Source: Villigracilis sp024434165 (lineage in GTDB: Bacteria; Chloroflexota; Anaerolineae; Anaerolineales; Villigracilaceae). Taken from it: a DNA stretch of 64,000 nt. The position numbers were made by a program, and so were the translations under genes. Positions within the stretch are counted from its first letter, which is position 1; every line of letters starts with the position of its first letter. Location of the stretch: contig SZPK01000012.1 of the NCBI GenBank assembly GCA_030263665.1, positions 124,001 to 188,000 on the forward strand, written 5' to 3'. The notes beneath the pieces are model-generated. The model saw only the letters and a list, made by a program, of their open reading frames with translations, ran no database searches and was not told where the DNA came from. Positions 23,284 to 31,893 of the stretch are shown piece by piece.

Positions 23284-23739
23284 ATGAATCAGATCAAAGC
23301 GACAACGACCAAAACCACCTTTAGCCGGGAAACAACCGTGAGCGTGAGCATCGAGGCGGATGTGTCCATTGTGTGGGCGCTGCTGACCCACGCCTCGGAT
23401 TTCCCGCGCTGGAATTCCACGGTCACTTCGATCAAAGGTGAAATCAGAGAGGGCAGCACAATCGAACTCAAGTCCACGCTGGATGAGAAGCGGACGTTCA
23501 AGTTGAAGATCAAGGAATTCGTGCCGGAGAAACGCCTGGTCTGGGGCGATGCCATGGGGAACCGCGTCTACAGCCTCGAGCGGGGAGCGGGAGGCGTGCT
23601 CTTTTCCATGACGGAGAAGATCGGCGGTCCGTTGTTCCCGCTGTTCGCCGGGATGATCCCCTCCTTCGACGAATCGTTCGAGAAGTTTGCGGCGGATTTG
23701 AAGAAGGAAGCGGAAACGATCCAGCGTTCCAAAAAATAA
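23284..23739 (+). CDS. SRPBCC family protein
   Basis: A 151-residue START/polyketide-cyclase-like fold protein: V-S-V-S-I-E-A-D-V-S-I-V-W-A-L-L-T at the start, W-N-S-T-V in the first loop, and a long C-terminal helix after M-T-E-K-I-G-G-P. These bind hydrophobic ligands in a central cavity. AAAGGAG is 8 bases upstream. It follows the sigma factor by 49 bp and precedes the next small gene by 66 bp. The ligand is unknown. Confidence 0.83.
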   Translation: MNQIKATTTKTTFSRETTVSVSIEADVSIVWALLTHASDFPRWNSTVTSIKGEIREGSTIELKSTLDEKRTFKLKIKEFVPEKRLVWGDAMGNRVYSLERGAGGVLFSMTEKIGGPLFPLFAGMIPSFDESFEKFAADLKKEAETIQRSKK

Positions 23740-23805
23740 ATGGCGCTCAGCCGCCGGGAGCCTAGAGATCCAGCGTTCCAGAGAATAAGCCAAAGGAGAA
23801 TCGAA

Positions 23806-24207
23806 ATGGAAAAGAGAACCAAAGACAATCCGTGGAAGTTGAAGACCCCTCCGCTGACATCGGACTACGAAATGTATGTGGACGTGAAGGATGGCAGGGA
23901 AATCCTCGTCTGCACTGTCGGCACGACCGTGTTGCATTACGATTATCGTGCCATCAAAGACCTGCACGAGATGTTGAAAAAGCACGGCGATTGGATGGAA
24001 TTGGGCAGCAAGGACGAGAAACAGGAAGCGGTTCCGGGCACCGTGGAGCACTGGGCGCGCTCGCCAAAAAATCCCATCGGCGGCTGGTACGGACTCAAGA
24101 AAGGCTTTCGCGGCCGCTTCGCCATGTACATCCCGCCGTTGATGGAGGCGCTGGGACTGGCGGAAGTGGAGCATAACGCGCGGAATAACAGGATGCGGGC
24201 AAAATAA
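23806..24207 (+). CDS. Conserved uncharacterised protein
   Basis: A 133-residue soluble protein beginning M-E-K-R-T-K-D-N-P-W-K-L-K-T-P-P-L. It has the segment W-A-R-S-P-K-N-P-I-G-G-W-Y-G-L-K-K-G-x-R-G-R-F and ends N-A-R-N-N-R-M-R. I recognise it as a conserved family without a known function. The open frame extends back to 23740, but AAAGGAGAA before 23806 fixes the start. A 14-bp duplication (gatccagcgttcca at 23718 and 23768) lies in the gap before it. It is the last gene of the sigma factor operon. Confidence 0.75.
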   Translation: MEKRTKDNPWKLKTPPLTSDYEMYVDVKDGREILVCTVGTTVLHYDYRAIKDLHEMLKKHGDWMELGSKDEKQEAVPGTVEHWARSPKNPIGGWYGLKKGFRGRFAMYIPPLMEALGLAEVEHNARNNRMRAK

Positions 24208-24240
24208 CAGCGGCTGAAAACGGGCGCAGTCGAATCCAGG

Positions 24241-24309
24241 ACCTGATGGGTGTTGAACACTCATCAGGTCTTATTGACTCACCCTGCACGAAAAACCGCC
24301 GGTTTTTTT
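24241..24309 (+). terminator. Tandem hairpins ending the sigma factor operon
   Basis: The first hairpin is ACCTGATG/CATCAGGT with GTGTT/AACAC inside (24241-24269). The second is AAAAACC-gcc-GGTTTTTTT (24291-24308), a classic intrinsic terminator that works in both directions. Confidence 0.8.
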
Positions 24310-24356
24310 ACCCCTTCTTCATCCTTTCCTGACGGTTTAAAGGAGGATGTCTTCGT

Positions 24357-24491
24357 AACTCACCTTATACGGCAGGGGCGGCCCAGACACGGTTTTTCAA
24401 AACTCTGGTGCAGGGCTACCCTTTCTTGCAGATTGGCTGCCTGATTTACCCAAACGGGTCGTCCCTGCGACAAAATCGCGTAAGGTGAGTT
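24357..24491. repeat. 135-bp inverted-repeat element upstream of phnD
   Basis: AACTCACCTTA at 24357 is repeated inverted at 24481-24491. A second pair lies inside (GCAGGGGCGGCCC with GGGTCGTCCCTGC). It has no coding potential and may be a small non-autonomous element. Together with the hairpins before it and the promoter after it, this explains the 440-bp gap between genes. Confidence 0.55.
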
Positions 24492-24553
24492 CGTAAGGTG
24501 AATAATAATTCCCTGATAGTGAATTTATTCCCCATTTTTTAAGAAATGCGCAC

Positions 24554-24582
24554 TTGTTAACCGTCATAACCTGCGGTATTAT
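24554..24582 (+). promoter_or_regulatory. Promoter of the phn-type transporter operon
   Basis: TTGTTA (24554-24559) and TATTAT (24577-24582) are 17 bp apart. A small GGGGC/GCCCC hairpin (24593-24608) lies in the leader, and AGAGGAG precedes the ATG. I saw no convincing Pho box. Confidence 0.65.
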
Positions 24583-24647
24583 CACTCCGTCAGGGGCGGG
24601 TTTGCCCCATATACACACACCTACCCTATTTACAGAAAGAGGAGAAA

Positions 24648-25751
24648 ATGAATAAACGTTTCCTGTTTGTCCTGCTGACCCTCATCGTAACCGCCTCGAT
24701 GATCCTCAGCGCCTGTGGTACGCCTGCCACAGAGGTCCCTCCGACCGAAGAACCCACCGAGGTTCCCACGGAAGAGCCGACCGCCGAACCCACTGAAGAA
24801 ATGCCCGCCATCGGTTCGCCGGAACACCCCATCAAGGTGCTGTTCGTCCCCTCTGTGGATGCGAACGTGATCGTGACCGGCGGTGAAGTGATGGCGAAGG
24901 CGCTCAACGAAGCCACCGGCTTGACCTTCGAAGTCAGCGTTCCGACCTCCTACGCCGCCACCATCGAGGAAATGTGCGCCTCCCCCTCGGACACGATGGC
25001 GTTCATTCCTGCCTTTGGCTACGTGCTCGCCAATGACCTCTGCGGTGTGGACGTTGCCTTCAAGGCTGTCCGCCGCGGCTGGGGCGTGTATTGGACCATG
25101 ATCGTCGTCGCCCGCGACAGCGACATCCAGACGCTCGAAGACCTGAACGGCAAGAAGTGGGCGTATCCCGATGCGGGTTCCACCTCCGGTTTCCTCGTCC
25201 CGACCGTCATGTTCAAGGAAGCGGGCATTACCCCCGGTGAAACCCTCGAAGCCGGCGGTCACCCCGAAGCCGTGCGCGCCGTCTACAACGGCGAAGCCGA
25301 TTTCGCAACTGCTTTCTACAGCCCATGGGCTGCTCCCGAAGGCGCTGAAAAGTGGAAGATCGGCGACGACCCCGAAGTGCCTGTGGATGTCAACTCCTGC
25401 GCGCTCAATGAAGACAAAAGCCAGCTGCTCTGCGAAGGCTACCGCGTCCTCGATGCCCGCGCCAACATCCGCGAGGAGTTCCCCGATGTGGTCGCCAAGG
25501 TCCGCATCCTGACCCTCTCGCCGGAAATCCCGAACGACACCCTGTCCTTCGGTCCTGAATTCCCCGCCGACCTGCGCGCCCAGATCGAAGAAGCCCTGGC
25601 GGCTTTCGCCCAGACCGAAGCCTGGGGTCAGTCCATCGGCAGCGAGGATTTCTATGGCTGGTCCGGTCTCGAACCCGCCACCGATGCGGATTACGACTTC
25701 ATCCGCCTGATGGTGGCCGAATCCGGCACGACCATCGAATCCCTCAAGTAA
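24648..25751 (+). CDS. phnD: Phosphate/phosphite/phosphonate ABC transporter binding lipoprotein
   Basis: A 367-residue lipoprotein. The signal peptide ends in L-S-A-C (cysteine at about 22), followed by a threonine-, proline- and glutamate-rich linker of about 30 residues. The binding domain is of the PhnD type: a start like I-K-V-L-F-V-P-S-V-D-A-N, A-F-I-P-A-F-G-Y-V, and A-Y-P-D-A-G-S-T-S-G-F-L-V-P, where T-S-G-F contacts the phosphonate or phosphite group. It captures the substrate outside the membrane and hands it to PhnE. A hairpin behind the gene probably raises its mRNA level above that of phnC and phnE. Confidence 0.88.
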   Translation: MNKRFLFVLLTLIVTASMILSACGTPATEVPPTEEPTEVPTEEPTAEPTEEMPAIGSPEHPIKVLFVPSVDANVIVTGGEVMAKALNEATGLTFEVSVPTSYAATIEEMCASPSDTMAFIPAFGYVLANDLCGVDVAFKAVRRGWGVYWTMIVVARDSDIQTLEDLNGKKWAYPDAGSTSGFLVPTVMFKEAGITPGETLEAGGHPEAVRAVYNGEADFATAFYSPWAAPEGAEKWKIGDDPEVPVDVNSCALNEDKSQLLCEGYRVLDARANIREEFPDVVAKVRILTLSPEIPNDTLSFGPEFPADLRAQIEEALAAFAQTEAWGQSIGSEDFYGWSGLEPATDADYDFIRLMVAESGTTIESLK

Positions 25752-25772
25752 GAACCATTCCATTGAATCAAT

Positions 25773-25800
25773 TTCGGGCAGGGAGAATTCCCTGCCCGAA
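25773..25800 (+). terminator. Hairpin between phnD and phnC
   Basis: A perfect 12-bp stem (TTCGGGCAGGGA and complement) with the loop GAAT and no strong T tract. It is probably a partial terminator or RNA stabiliser giving excess binding protein. A TATAAT at 25828-25833 could be a secondary promoter for phnC. Confidence 0.65.
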
Positions 25801-25895
25801 CTGTCTTTATCCGAACCGTTTTGTACTTATAATCAAGGGGCAACTTCTGAATGGCGATACTCCCCGCCACATTACATCAACAACGGGAATGAATT

Positions 25896-26648
25896 ATGCT
25901 CCAGGTAAAAAACCTCACCAAAATTTATGAGGGCGGCGTGAAGGCGCTCGATAATGTCACCTTCGACGTGCCAAAGGGACAGTTCCTCGCCGTGATCGGT
26001 CTGAGCGGCTCCGGCAAATCCACCCTGCTGAGGTGCATCAACCGCCTGATTGACCCGACCGCCGGGCAAATCTTATGGGATGGCGAAGACATCACCGCCG
26101 CCTCCCCGGAGGAAATGCGCCGCATCCGCCGCCGGATTGGGATGGTCTTCCAGCACTTCAACCTTGTGCATCGCTCCAGGGTGATCACGAACGTGCTTGC
26201 CGGAAGGCTTGGGTACGTCAACCCGGCATGGAGCCTGCTCAACCGCTTCCCGAAAGAGGATGTTGAGAAAGCCGTCCGGCAACTGGAGCGCGTCGGCATT
26301 GCGGATAAAGCCAACCAGCGAGCCGACGAATTGAGCGGCGGGCAGCAGCAGCGTGTGGGCATTGCGCGCGCGCTCATGCAGGACCCGAAAATGCTTCTCG
26401 CCGATGAGCCGGTTGCCAGCCTGGACCCCGTCCTCGCGCACAGCATCATGAAACACCTGGAAGAAATCAACAAAAACGACGGCGTGACCGTGCTGTGTTC
26501 GCTTCACTTCCTCGACCTTGTACATCGTTACGCAGACCGTGTCATTGCCCTCAACGAAGGCCGGCTGGTCTTTGAAGGCTTGCCGAACGAAATAGACGAC
26601 AGGAAATTCAAAGACATTTACGGCCGCGATGCCGAACGGGTGGGATAA
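25896..26648 (+). CDS. phnC: Phosphonate-type ABC transporter ATP-binding protein
   Basis: A 250-residue ABC ATPase. Walker A is G-L-S-G-S-G-K-S-T (about 36-44), the Q-loop is V-F-Q-H-F-N-L-V, the signature is L-S-G-G-Q-Q-Q-R-V-G-I-A-R-A, and Walker B is L-L-A-D-E-P-V-A-S-L-D-P. P-V-A-S-L-D-P and H-R-S-R-V-x-x-N-V-L-A-G-R are typical of PhnC. It drives import through PhnE. The stop is one base before the phnE start. Confidence 0.92.
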   Translation: MLQVKNLTKIYEGGVKALDNVTFDVPKGQFLAVIGLSGSGKSTLLRCINRLIDPTAGQILWDGEDITAASPEEMRRIRRRIGMVFQHFNLVHRSRVITNVLAGRLGYVNPAWSLLNRFPKEDVEKAVRQLERVGIADKANQRADELSGGQQQRVGIARALMQDPKMLLADEPVASLDPVLAHSIMKHLEEINKNDGVTVLCSLHFLDLVHRYADRVIALNEGRLVFEGLPNEIDDRKFKDIYGRDAERVG

Positions 26649-26649
26649 C

Positions 26650-28476
26650 ATGAAAAACAAAAAAGTATCTCCCTGGAAATCCCTCCAAACCGGGCTGGCT
26701 GTCCTGCTGGCGCTCACCGTTTACGCCTACGGGTTCGAGATCACAAAAATCAACCTTGCCGAACTGCGCAGCGAACAACGCCGCGAAAGCCTCACGCGCG
26801 TCACCCGCGCGCTGGCGCAGCCGGATATCTTCGAATTTGAAAAGGAAGAGCAGGCATTCACTGCGCCCGTGTACGTGCCCTGTCCCGAAGGCGGCGCTTC
26901 CTTTGCCGAGCCGGATACCTCCGGCCCGTATGTCATCGTCACGCCTGGATGCGCCGAGCCGGGAGAAACCGTCACCGTGGAAGGATTCAACTTCTTCCCC
27001 AACGCCAGTGGACCCGTGCGCTTCGTTCCGGGCAACGACCCCGCCTATCTCGTTGAACTTGGCAACGATACCGCGCTGACCGATGCAGATGGTCATTTTG
27101 CCGTCCAGATCGTCCTGCCCGACCGCACCAGCGAAGACGTCCAATACATCCGCGCCACGATGCGCCGGAATGTCGGCTTGCCCAAATTCACCGAAACCGC
27201 CAAACTTACCTGGGACAAAATCGTCGAGACCGTGTTCCTCGCCCTGCTGGCGACCACGCTGGGAACCCTGCTTGCCATCCCGCTCAGTTTCATCGCCGCG
27301 CGCAACCTGATGAAACCGGTGCGAAGCCCGCTCGCAAGTATTTCGTTATCCATTATCGGCTGGCCCCTCGGTATCGGGGCTGGGTACCTTTTTGTGAGCC
27401 AGATCGGGAAGGTCTCCGCATCCATCAGCACCATTCCGCTCAATCTGGTCAGCGTGATTGTGGCGCCGCTGGTCTTCTGGCTGGCATTCCGCTGGGCGAT
27501 GCCGCAGGAAGAAACGGCAAGCGCGAGTCTGGGACTGCGTATCGCACGCCTGCTGGCTTTGTTTGCCGGTACGCTGGTCGGTCTGTTCGGGTTCTTCCAA
27601 CTGGCAGAGTTGACCGCCAATATCAGCCTCGGCATTCGTGAAATGCTTGGTCCTGTCGGGTTCTTTGCCACCTTCCTTTTCCAGATCAGCGACATCCTGC
27701 GCGTGACCACACCCGCCATCGGCGCGCTTGCCGCGGGCGGCGCTTTGAGCGGTTTCCTCGGGCGTATCGGTCAGCGCGTCACAGAGAAGGGAGCCGCAGC
27801 GGGAGTCAAAGTCCTCAACATGGCGCTGGCTTCGCTGGCGGGGGCGACCATTTTCGGTCTGCTCGGCTGGCTGGTGGAATGGCTCTACCAGATTGGCAGA
27901 CCCATGTACACGCTGTATGGTCCCCTTGGAACGGGCGCTGCCCTGGGCTTGCTCCTGGCGATTTTCACCAGGGCAAAGAGCACCCTTCCGATAGGACTGG
28001 TGGTTTACACCATCACGCGCACGCTCCTCAATACCCTGCGTTCCGTCGAAGCGGTCATTATGGCGATTGTGTTCGTCATCGCGGTGGGCATCGGTCCCTT
28101 CGCCGGGGTGATGGCGCTTGGGCTGCATACCATCGTCAGTCTGGCGAAACTGTACTCGGAACAGGTGGAGAGCATCTCCGCCGGTCCGCTCGAAGCGGTG
28201 GAAGCCACCGGTGCGAACCGGCTCCAGACCATCATCTATGCAGTCATTCCGCAGATCATCCCGCCGTATATTTCCTACACCATGTACCGCTGGGACATCA
28301 ACGTGCGCATGTCCACCATCATCGGCATCGTGGGCGGCGGCGGCATCGGCTTTGTGCTCATCCAGAACATCAACCTGTTGAACTACCGCGCCGCCAGCGC
28401 GCAGATGATCGCCATTGCCATCGTCGTCTCGTTCATGGATTACATCAGTTCCGTCATGCGCGAGAAGTACGTGTAG
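26650..28476 (+). CDS. phnE: PhnE-type permease with a large extracytoplasmic domain
   Basis: A 608-residue permease, about twice the usual 260-300. After one helix (13-32) comes a ~150-residue domain outside the membrane with an IPT/TIG-like stretch (V-T-P-G-C-A-E-P-G-E-T-V-T-V-E-G-F-N-F). The permease fold begins at about 185 (T-W-D-K-I-V-E-T-V-F-L-A-L). Its first part is separated from the ending by some 220 residues with extra helices. The canonical coupling loop G-P-L-E-A-V-E-A-T-G-A-N-R and G-G-G-G-I-G-F are intact near the C-terminus, so it should be active. The start could also be 21 bases upstream. Confidence 0.85.
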   Translation: MKNKKVSPWKSLQTGLAVLLALTVYAYGFEITKINLAELRSEQRRESLTRVTRALAQPDIFEFEKEEQAFTAPVYVPCPEGGASFAEPDTSGPYVIVTPGCAEPGETVTVEGFNFFPNASGPVRFVPGNDPAYLVELGNDTALTDADGHFAVQIVLPDRTSEDVQYIRATMRRNVGLPKFTETAKLTWDKIVETVFLALLATTLGTLLAIPLSFIAARNLMKPVRSPLASISLSIIGWPLGIGAGYLFVSQIGKVSASISTIPLNLVSVIVAPLVFWLAFRWAMPQEETASASLGLRIARLLALFAGTLVGLFGFFQLAELTANISLGIREMLGPVGFFATFLFQISDILRVTTPAIGALAAGGALSGFLGRIGQRVTEKGAAAGVKVLNMALASLAGATIFGLLGWLVEWLYQIGRPMYTLYGPLGTGAALGLLLAIFTRAKSTLPIGLVVYTITRTLLNTLRSVEAVIMAIVFVIAVGIGPFAGVMALGLHTIVSLAKLYSEQVESISAGPLEAVEATGANRLQTIIYAVIPQIIPPYISYTMYRWDINVRMSTIIGIVGGGGIGFVLIQNINLLNYRAASAQMIAIAIVVSFMDYISSVMREKYV

Positions 28477-28500
28477 TTCGATTTGCATCCCGTAAACATG

Positions 28501-28540
28501 ACTCACCCCGAAATTAAGTTTCGCGGGTGAGTTTGTTTTC
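28501..28540 (+). terminator. Terminator of the phn-type operon
   Basis: The stem ACTCACC-c-CGAAA/TTTCG-c-GGGTGAGT around TTAAG is followed by TTGTTTTC. It is the same stem family as at 2682 and 38549. Confidence 0.8.
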
Positions 28541-28658
28541 GAGGATGATGGAACACAGACTAACTCAATGTCGCGGATTCTTTTGGGCTTTTCTGTTCCG
28601 CCTTGGCAACTTCCGTGCACCTTTCAAAATCGTTTTCAAACGGTTGGCAATTGTTGTA

Positions 28659-28664
28659 TATAAT
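28659..28664 (+). promoter_or_regulatory. -10 box of the MoxR/DUF58 cluster
   Basis: TATAAT lies 33 bp before the TTG start and 20 bp before the GGGAGGA ribosome site. The -35 region is weak. Its position rules out the much longer upstream reading of the first gene. Confidence 0.5.
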
Positions 28665-28697
28665 AGGCGAAAAAATTACCCCCTTTGGGAGGAAACC

Positions 28698-29753
28698 TTG
28701 AACGAAACCCCGCTCCTCATCCGTCCCATGACCCTCGGCGAAATTCTGGATAAAGCCATCCGCCTCTATCGGCAGAATTTCCTGAAGTTCCTCGGCATCC
28801 TTGCAATTCCCTACATCCCGCTGACGCTCATCCAAATGGTCCTCTCGGTCTTGTACACGACCACTACATTGCAATCCATCGTTGACCAAAGAGGCGATCC
28901 GTCTGAACTGCTGGGCAGGGGCATCGCGGCTATTGCCGGCATCATCATCTTTGGAATTGCAAACTTCATCCTTGTAAGCGGCTTTGCCACTGCGGCGCTC
29001 ACCCGCGCTATCGCCAACAACTACATGAACAAGCCCATCGGCATTGTCGCTTCCTACCGGGCGATTGCCAGCTCTGGCTGGAAACTGGTCCTGGCGCTCC
29101 TGCTGGCTGGCATCCTGGTCGTCATCCTGTTCTTCTGGGCGCTGGTCCCCATTGTCGGCTGGCTGAGCGGACCCGGCGTGGGCTTCTTCCTGTTGCTGAT
29201 CGTCATTCCGCTTATCGCGCCCATCGCCGCGCTCGAAAACCTGGGCGTTTTGAACACGATCCGCCGCGCATGGGATATGGGACGCAGCCGCTTTTGGTGG
29301 CTGATCGGCTACGCCATCGTCCTGTTCCTGCTCGGTCATTTGATTGTCTCCGGTCCCGTTTACCTGCTTAGGACCGTGCTGCAATTTGCGTTCTACTCCC
29401 TGCCTGAGATTGATTACTCCATGCAGACGATGTTGAGCACCATCATCACCACCCTGGTCAGTCTGGCGCTGGGCTTGCTGTACACCCCCCTGCAGTTGAC
29501 CATGATGACGGTCGTCTATTTCGACCTGCGCGCCCGCCACGAAGGGCTCGACCTGGCTTTACAACTCGCTTCGCTGAACGAACCTCAAACGGCTGCCGCC
29601 CTGCCGGAAATCTCGACCAGGGAATCCACACCCTTGCTCACCGGTCTCGACCTGGGGCGCTTCGCCCTGCTTTCCCTGATCAGCATGGCGCTCCTGGGAT
29701 GTTATTTCTTCTTCGTCTTTGTCTTTCTTGGGATAACCACCGCAGGGCTCTAA
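28698..29753 (+). CDS. Multi-spanning protein, GDPD-membrane-domain type
   Basis: A 351-residue membrane protein with about seven helices. It starts with the recurring motif R-P-M-T-L-G-E-I-L-D-K-A-I-R-L-Y-R-Q-N-F, known from the membrane domain attached to some glycerophosphodiester phosphodiesterases and from stand-alone genes in Chloroflexota and Actinobacteria. No phosphodiesterase domain is present. The TTG at 28698 is chosen because GGGAGGA is 6 bases upstream and family similarity begins there. It heads the operon with DUF4129, DUF4350, MoxR and DUF58 proteins (7-bp gap). Role unknown. Confidence 0.75.
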   Translation: MNETPLLIRPMTLGEILDKAIRLYRQNFLKFLGILAIPYIPLTLIQMVLSVLYTTTTLQSIVDQRGDPSELLGRGIAAIAGIIIFGIANFILVSGFATAALTRAIANNYMNKPIGIVASYRAIASSGWKLVLALLLAGILVVILFFWALVPIVGWLSGPGVGFFLLLIVIPLIAPIAALENLGVLNTIRRAWDMGRSRFWWLIGYAIVLFLLGHLIVSGPVYLLRTVLQFAFYSLPEIDYSMQTMLSTIITTLVSLALGLLYTPLQLTMMTVVYFDLRARHEGLDLALQLASLNEPQTAAALPEISTRESTPLLTGLDLGRFALLSLISMALLGCYFFFVFVFLGITTAGL

Positions 29754-29760
29754 ACCGAGG

Positions 29761-30726
29761 ATGAAAGTCTCCATCAAAACCGCCCTTTTGGTTCTCCTCC
29801 TTGCCTGTCTCTTCGGCTGGGCGGCGCGAAACGTTTTTGCAGAGTCAACTGCCATTACGGAAGACCAGTATTGGGCGCTGGTGCAGGAATCGCGCGATAT
29901 TGTCGCCGGGCTCGAAAATGCTGCGGGGGAGAGAACTTCGCAGGAACTGGAACAACTTGCGGCGCGGTGGGATGCGGTCACCGAAGTGGAGGTGGATGGA
30001 CGAAGAATCCCGGTTGACCATCAATATCTGACCATCCTGATGAGGTCGAACCCGCCCGACCTCGAAAAATTGGATGCCCTTCTCGCCTCTTTCCTGGACG
30101 CTAAGCGGGATGCACCGATGGGAGTTTTTTCTCCCTCCGACCTTGCCCCCCTCAATGAGATTCTGGCGCGTCCCGAATTTCAATGGGAGGAAATCCCTCC
30201 CAACCCGGTCTCGGACTGGATCCAAAGGATTTTCGATACGCTGAACCGCTGGCTGAATGACCTCCTTGGCTTTACGTTCGATGTCATCGGCGCCGATGTG
30301 ACAGCGTGGGTCATGGGCATCCTGCTCGTCCTGGTGTTCTTTTTTGTGTTCCGCACCCTGTTCGCCGATTTTCTGAACGAAACACAATTGAGCGGGGAAA
30401 ACGACGGCGAGGAACCGCTCACTTCCGAAGCGGCGTTCGAAAAGGCGCAGCAGCTTTCGCGCGGCGGGGATTATCGTTCAGCCGTGCGGTATCTCTATCT
30501 TTCCACCTTGTTGATTTTGGATGAGCGCGGCGTGATGCGTTACGACCGCTCGAAGACCAACCGTGAGTATTTGCGCAGCGTCGCCGATGCGCCCGAACTT
30601 TCCAAACCGCTGGAAGAAGTCATCGAAGTGTTCGATAACGTCTGGTACGGCTACCATTCGCTGGGCGAGGAATCCTTCAAGCACTACAGCGACCGCGTGG
30701 AAGAACTGAAGGAGAAACGCTCATGA
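29761..30726 (+). CDS. DUF4129 domain protein
   Basis: A 321-residue protein: signal peptide or anchor (1-25), an external region with coiled-coil character, a helix at about 180-205, and a C-terminal cytoplasmic DUF4129 domain (A-x-x-L-S-R-G-G-D-Y-R-S-A-V-R-Y-L-Y-L ... N-R-E-Y-L-R). DUF4129 proteins nearly always sit beside MoxR and DUF58 genes, as here. Their role in that system is unknown. The stop overlaps the next start by 4 bases. Confidence 0.82.
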   Translation: MKVSIKTALLVLLLACLFGWAARNVFAESTAITEDQYWALVQESRDIVAGLENAAGERTSQELEQLAARWDAVTEVEVDGRRIPVDHQYLTILMRSNPPDLEKLDALLASFLDAKRDAPMGVFSPSDLAPLNEILARPEFQWEEIPPNPVSDWIQRIFDTLNRWLNDLLGFTFDVIGADVTAWVMGILLVLVFFFVFRTLFADFLNETQLSGENDGEEPLTSEAAFEKAQQLSRGGDYRSAVRYLYLSTLLILDERGVMRYDRSKTNREYLRSVADAPELSKPLEEVIEVFDNVWYGYHSLGEESFKHYSDRVEELKEKRS

Positions 30727-31862
30727 AGTTCTCCCGCGATACATGGCTGGGAGTCGGCATCCTGCTGGCGCTGGTGATCATTACTTCCATTGCCGCCGCC
30801 CAGCGGGCGGACGAACGGCGGATCCCATACCTGAGCACCTCCTCCCGGCCCGATGGAACCCTGGCATTCAAACTCTGGCTGGATGAACTGGGATATGCTT
30901 CGGCGGAAGCCTTTTCGCTTTCCTTCAACCCCGAACCGGATATCAAAATCATCTTCATGATCCAGCCCTTTGTTTCCGTTACAGGCAACGAATGGAAACT
31001 GCTGGACCAATGGCTGGAACAAGGCGGCACGCTTGTCATCGCCGGCAGGAACGGCGTGACCGATGCCGCCATGGAGCACTTCGATTTCAATATCGAATAC
31101 CTGCCGCAGCAGACGGAGGAAATCCTCCCCGCCCTGCCGCTCCTGAAATCACCAATTCTCGATTCAAAGGTCGCGCTTCGGACGGACCTCGGCATCGGCA
31201 CCACGCGCACGGATTTCACCCCGCTGATGACCGCCAAAGGCAGGCCGGTAATGCTGACCTTCGAGCAGGGAAAAGGGCGCGTCATCCTTGCCACAACGCC
31301 GGAAACGTTCACCAACCGGGAACTCAAAAACCGGGCAACCGCCGAACTTATGCTGAACCTGCTCGCGTTTGCCGGTGAAAAGGGGGCAGTCCTTTTCGAT
31401 GAATGGCATCATGGGTTTCAATCCGCGAGTGCGGTCGGACCCGAGCAGTGGCTGAGAAGTACACCCGGAGGTCACGCCATCCTGTTTGCGGTCTTCGTCG
31501 TCTTCATCGCCCTCATCCTTCAGGGACGTTCCTTCGGACGCCCCGTGCCGCTCAAGCATGAGATCAAGCGCCGCGGACCGATGGAACACGTCACTGCCGT
31601 TGCAAACCTGAACCGCAAGGCGGGACATCGCAGCGAAGTGGCAAGGCAATATCACAACCGGCTCAAACGCCGTCTGGGACATCGCTACCGCCTCGACCCA
31701 TCCATGCAGGATGAAGAGTATGTGACGGCGCTCGCCGGTTACAACCCCGCCGTGGATAAAGAGGAATTACTGCGCCTGCTGAAGCGCCTTTCGCAAACGG
31801 ACATCGGCGAAGCGGAATTGCTGAAACTCTCCGCCGAAGCCGCAAAATGGATGACGGAGTAA
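30723..31862 (+). CDS. DUF4350 domain protein
   Basis: A 379-residue protein with an N-terminal helix (7-25), an extracytoplasmic glutamine amidotransferase-like DUF4350 region (S-S-x-R-P-D-G-T-L-A ... L-x-x-W-L-E-Q-G-G-T-L-V-I-A-G), a second helix at about 250-270, and a cytoplasmic tail of basic helices. It is translationally coupled to the DUF4129 gene by ATGA. The combination DUF4129-DUF4350-MoxR-DUF58 is a recurrent membrane-associated cassette of unclear function. Confidence 0.8.
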   Translation: MKFSRDTWLGVGILLALVIITSIAAAQRADERRIPYLSTSSRPDGTLAFKLWLDELGYASAEAFSLSFNPEPDIKIIFMIQPFVSVTGNEWKLLDQWLEQGGTLVIAGRNGVTDAAMEHFDFNIEYLPQQTEEILPALPLLKSPILDSKVALRTDLGIGTTRTDFTPLMTAKGRPVMLTFEQGKGRVILATTPETFTNRELKNRATAELMLNLLAFAGEKGAVLFDEWHHGFQSASAVGPEQWLRSTPGGHAILFAVFVVFIALILQGRSFGRPVPLKHEIKRRGPMEHVTAVANLNRKAGHRSEVARQYHNRLKRRLGHRYRLDPSMQDEEYVTALAGYNPAVDKEELLRLLKRLSQTDIGEAELLKLSAEAAKWMTE

Positions 31863-31893
31863 CCCGCCGGCGCGATCTTATTTTGGAGAGACC

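Noticed and set aside
24508..24647. Pho box upstream of the phnD-type gene
   Set aside because: I looked for direct repeats of the CTTTCAT or TTAACA type at the right spacing and found none convincing.
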